A stretch of DNA of 64,000 nucleotides, taken from Streptomyces sp. NBC_01276 (GTDB lineage Bacteria > Actinomycetota > Actinomycetes > Streptomycetales > Streptomycetaceae). Made by a program: the position numbers and the translations under genes. The DNA is taken from positions 1,860,001-1,924,000 of the forward strand of contig NZ_CP108442.1 in assembly GCF_041435355.1 (NCBI RefSeq), in the 5' to 3' direction. This document shows positions 61,619 through 64,000 of this stretch, piece by piece (the first letter of the stretch is position 1; each line of letters begins with the position of its first letter). Under the pieces are notes generated by a model. It was not told the origin of the DNA. It was given only the letters and a program-made list of their open reading frames with translations, and searched no databases.

Positions 61619-62974
61619 CTACCGGTGGCCGGCCTCGGCCCCCTGCCGTCGCTCCACCGACGCGAGCGCCAGTACCGCGGCGGCCGCGGCGCTGATGCCG
61701 TGCCGCAAAGTGGCCTCCGCGGCCGGAGCGAAGTCCGCGGCGTGGTTGGCGGGCAGGGACTGCACCTTCTCCTGCGGTGAACCACCGGGAGCGGCGCGCC
61801 AGTCCGCGGCGCTCACACACCCGAGGAACCAGTACACGGTCGGGACGGCCGGGGTGGATCCGTGCGCGAAGAACGGAAAGTCCTCACCGGCCAGCATCGG
61901 CGGCGTGGACAGGACGCGCCGCGGGCCCAGCAGCGCCGTGTGGGCGGCGTGCACCCGCGCGGCAGCGGCCGGGTCGTTGATGTTCACGGGTGCCTTGGGT
62001 CCGACCGTGATGTCCGGGTCACGGGGGCATCCCGCCGCCGCAGATTCGGCCCGCACGATCCGCTCGACCGCCGCGACGGCCCGATCCAGTTGGTCATCGG
62101 AATAGCAGCGGATGCTGATGCCCAGCTCGGCACGGTCGGGAATGACATTGGGAACGGTCCCGGCGCGCAGGGCACCCACCGTGACGACCAGGGGTTCGAA
62201 CGGGTTGTTCTCCCGGGAGACCACCGACTGCAGCCGCTGCACGGTGGCCGCGGCCGTCAGCACCGGATCGATGCTCAGGTGGGGCGCCGCGCCATGGCCG
62301 CCCCGGCCGTGGATGACCACCTCCACCACGGTGGTCGCCGCCGTCAGCGCACCGGGTCCATGGGCGACGACTCCGCACGGCAGGGGCGCGACGTGCTGTG
62401 CCAGGATCACGTCCGGGACACCGAACCGTTCGAACAGCCCGTCCTCCAGCATGGCGCCGGCACCGGTCAGCGTCTCCTCGGCGGGCTGCCCGATCACCAT
62501 GAACGTCCCGGACCAGGTGTCGCGCGCGCGGCCCAACAGGGATGCCGCGCCGGCCGCACACGCGACATGGGCGTCGTGGCCGCAGGCGTGCGCCACCGGG
62601 ACGGAGCGTCCGTCGTCCGTCGTCGCGGTCCGGGTGCTCGCGTACGGAAGTCCGGTGGACTCGGCGATCGGGAGGGCGTCCATGTCGGCGCGCAGCGCCA
62701 CCAGCGGGCCTTCGCCGTTGCGGAGGACGCCCACCACGCCGTGACCGCCGACGCCTTGCGTCACCTCGCATCCGGCGTCCCTCAGCCATGCGGCGAAGCG
62801 CGCGGCGGTCTGCTCCTCCTGCCCCGACAGCTCGGGGGCCGCGTGCAGCTCCCGGTAGAGCTCGAGGGCCTGCGGCAGTACGCCGTCGAGGCCCGCCACC
62901 GTCGACCGGATCGCCTCATGGAGCGGGGCCGTGCCGGTGGTGGTGCTGGTGGTGCTGGTGCTGGTGCTGTCCAT
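61619..62974 (-). CDS. M20-family amidohydrolase/peptidase
   Basis: Zinc hydrolase of 451 residues in the M20D amidohydrolase group (hippurate/IAA-amino-acid hydrolase-like). Signatures are GPLVALRADMDALPI, VAHACGHDAHVACAAGAA (metal His and Cys), MVIGQPAEETLTGAGAMLEDGL (catalytic Glu) and HGRGGHGAAPHLSIDPV. The first 15 residues are a Ser/Thr low-complexity stretch encoded by a trinucleotide repeat. ATG 62974 is preceded by GGGGGAAC and lies 20 bp after the response regulator stop, so it may be co-transcribed with the two-component genes. Cytoplasmic; it could cleave N-acyl amino acids. A link to the peptide cluster is uncertain. Confidence 0.88.
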   Translation of the reverse strand: MDSTSTSTTSTTTGTAPLHEAIRSTVAGLDGVLPQALELYRELHAAPELSGQEEQTAARFAAWLRDAGCEVTQGVGGHGVVGVLRNGEGPLVALRADMDALPIAESTGLPYASTRTATTDDGRSVPVAHACGHDAHVACAAGAASLLGRARDTWSGTFMVIGQPAEETLTGAGAMLEDGLFERFGVPDVILAQHVAPLPCGVVAHGPGALTAATTVVEVVIHGRGGHGAAPHLSIDPVLTAAATVQRLQSVVSRENNPFEPLVVTVGALRAGTVPNVIPDRAELGISIRCYSDDQLDRAVAAVERIVRAESAAAGCPRDPDITVGPKAPVNINDPAAAARVHAAHTALLGPRRVLSTPPMLAGEDFPFFAHGSTPAVPTVYWFLGCVSAADWRAAPGGSPQEKVQSLPANHAADFAPAAEATLRHGISAAAAAVLALASVERRQGAEAGHR

Positions 62975-62994
62975 GTGTTCCCCCGTCGCAGCTG

Positions 62995-63603
62995 TCACAG
63001 CCAGCCGGCTTCTCTGGCCGCCCGGTGGGCGGCGACCCGGTTGTCCACGTCGAGTTTGCTCATGATCGAGGACATGTAGTTCCGCACGGTGCCCTCGGCC
63101 AGGCACAGCCGTCCCGCGATCTCTCCGAGCCTGAGCCCTTCGCCGGAGAGGGTGAGCACCTCGCGCTCACGTGTGCTGAGCGGACTGCCGCCGAGGGCCA
63201 GTGCGTCCGTGGCGATCTCCGGGTCGATGAACCGGCCGCCGCCGTGGACCTGGCGTACGACGTCGGCCAGCTTCGCGGCCGAGGTGTCCTTGGTGATGAA
63301 GCCGCGTACCCCCAGGCGCATGCTGCGCTGCAGGTACCCGGGGCGTCCGTGACTGGTGAGAATGACGATTCCGCAGTCGGGTGCTTCGGCCCGGACGGCC
63401 TCGGCCGCCTCCAGTCCGTTCATCACCGGCATGTCGAGGTCGAGGACGACCACGTCGGCGCCGGCCTCGCGTACCGCGGCCACGGCCTGGGCGCCGTCGG
63501 CCGCGACCGCGACCACGTTCATGTCCTCGGGCGCGGAGAGGATGACGGACAGCGAGTCGCGGATCAGCTGCTCGTTGTCCGCCACGACGATGCGGATCGT
63601 CAC
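62995..63603 (-). CDS. NarL/LuxR-family response regulator
   Basis: Two-component regulator of 202 residues. The receiver domain has the acidic pair in IVVADNEQLIRDSL, the phospho-acceptor Asp in VVVLDLDMPVMNGLEA (near residue 54) and the conserved Lys in GFITKDTSA. The C-terminal LuxR-type helix-turn-helix is PLSTREREVLTLSGEGLRLGEIAGRLCLAEGTVRNYMSSIMSKL. The GTG start at 63603 overlaps the stop of the sensor kinase gene (GTGA), so they form a pair of the DesK/DesR type common in Streptomyces. Confidence 0.94.
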   Translation of the reverse strand: MTIRIVVADNEQLIRDSLSVILSAPEDMNVVAVAADGAQAVAAVREAGADVVVLDLDMPVMNGLEAAEAVRAEAPDCGIVILTSHGRPGYLQRSMRLGVRGFITKDTSAAKLADVVRQVHGGGRFIDPEIATDALALGGSPLSTREREVLTLSGEGLRLGEIAGRLCLAEGTVRNYMSSIMSKLDVDNRVAAHRAAREAGWL

Positions 63604-64000
63604 CTGTGGATCACCTCGGCTCCGGAATCGTGTCGCTTGCCCTCACCCAACGGCGCGTGCGCGAGCAGCGTGAACGTACCGTTGTGGACGCCCGTGGTCA
63701 GCTCGCCGCCGACGACGGCGAGGCGTTCCCGCAGACCGCGCAGTCCGCTGCCGCCCGTGCGGCCCTCGGACCCGGGGGCGATCGGGTTGTCGTTCGAGAT
63801 CTCGATCATGAGTCGTCCGTCGTTCACCCTCAACTTGATGCGGCACTCCGTGGCCTTGCTGTGCCGCAGGATGTTCGTGACGCCCTCGCGGACGATCCAG
63901 CCCGTCACGTCCTGCACGTGCTGCGGGATGTCCGGGGGCACCTCGTCCGCTCGGCAGCCGATGCCCGCGGAGGAGAGGACGGAGCGCACACCGTCGAGTT
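63600..64000 (-). CDS. Sensor histidine kinase, C-terminal part (gene runs past window end)
   Basis: Only the last 133 residues or so are present; the start lies beyond 64000. The visible part is the ATP-binding HATPase domain of a HisKA_3-type kinase: WIVREGVTNILRHSKATECRI (N box), MIEISNDNPIAPG and TGGSGLRGLRERLAVVGGELTTG (G box). It is the cognate kinase of the overlapping response regulator gene. Confidence 0.9.
   Translation of the reverse strand, partial: LDGVRSVLSSAGIGCRADEVPPDIPQHVQDVTGWIVREGVTNILRHSKATECRIKLRVNDGRLMIEISNDNPIAPGSEGRTGGSGLRGLRERLAVVGGELTTGVHNGTFTLLAHAPLGEGKRHDSGAEVIHR

Noticed and set aside
62938..62971. Trinucleotide repeat as a regulatory element
   Set aside because: It lies inside the M20 gene and only encodes a Ser/Thr-rich N-terminal stretch.

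Overview
The window is very GC-rich, densely coding DNA from an actinomycete, most likely a Streptomyces or close relative. The evidence is the third-position GC bias, the frequent GTG/TTG starts, ATGA/GTGA stop-start overlaps, two SARP-type activators, a TTA codon in one activator and a flanking mutAB-meaB block. No rRNA, tRNA, insertion sequence, integrase or CRISPR array was seen.

Layout. 1-4265 is primary metabolism: methylmalonyl-CoA mutase small subunit (5' end cut off), large subunit and the MeaB chaperone. 4390-5970 holds an L-asparaginase divergent from an Lrp/AsnC regulator. From about 6.1 kb to 60.4 kb the window looks like one large biosynthetic gene cluster. Its left arm has a SARP regulator, an unknown protein, a phosphopantetheinyl transferase, a VioC/AsnO-type Fe(II)/2-oxoglutarate hydroxylase and an ABC transporter. 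Next comes an Ebo-type operon (24.3 to 15.3 kb, minus strand: Tat-exported protein, inositol-3-phosphate synthase homologue, UbiA prenyltransferase EboC, TIM-barrel isomerase, EboA, TatD-like EboB, EboE, EboF phosphodiesterase, second PPTase), followed by a ferric-reductase-like membrane protein. The NRPS operon (38.9 to 24.4 kb, minus) encodes MbtH, two four-module NRPS proteins without a thioesterase, a divergent carbamoyltransferase and an MFS exporter. The type II PKS operon (46.0 to 39.1 kb, minus) encodes ACP, KS, CLF, KR, a DsbA/HCCA-isomerase-like protein, a free-standing condensation domain and a flavin monooxygenase. SbnA is divergent from a tryptophan halogenase, flavin reductase and antiporter. 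TrpD and a small secreted peptide follow, then an operon SbnB-TrpE-TrpG-DAHP synthase, then a second SARP. 60.7-64 kb carries a neocarzinostatin-like secreted protein, an M20 amidohydrolase and a two-component pair (kinase cut off).

How it may work together (inference). DAHP synthase, TrpE/TrpG and TrpD push chorismate towards tryptophan, which the halogenase (close to tryptophan 6-halogenases) chlorinates using FADH2 from the flavin reductase. SbnA and SbnB make L-2,3-diaminopropionate, which the unusual carbamoyltransferase may turn into a ureido amino acid. The hydroxylase supplies a beta-hydroxylated amino acid. A four-residue peptide is assembled on A-T-C-A-T / C-A-T-C-A-T, and a reduced type II polyketide acyl chain may be attached or used for release through the free-standing C domain. 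The Ebo block may modify or move a product across the membrane. I could not match this combination to a known compound.

The most striking non-coding feature is a family of paired or tripled 11-bp-spaced ATA-centred direct repeats upstream of nearly every operon of the cluster, oriented consistently with the direction of transcription. They look like operators for the cluster SARP(s), and SARP2 carries an in-frame TTA codon that suggests bldA control.
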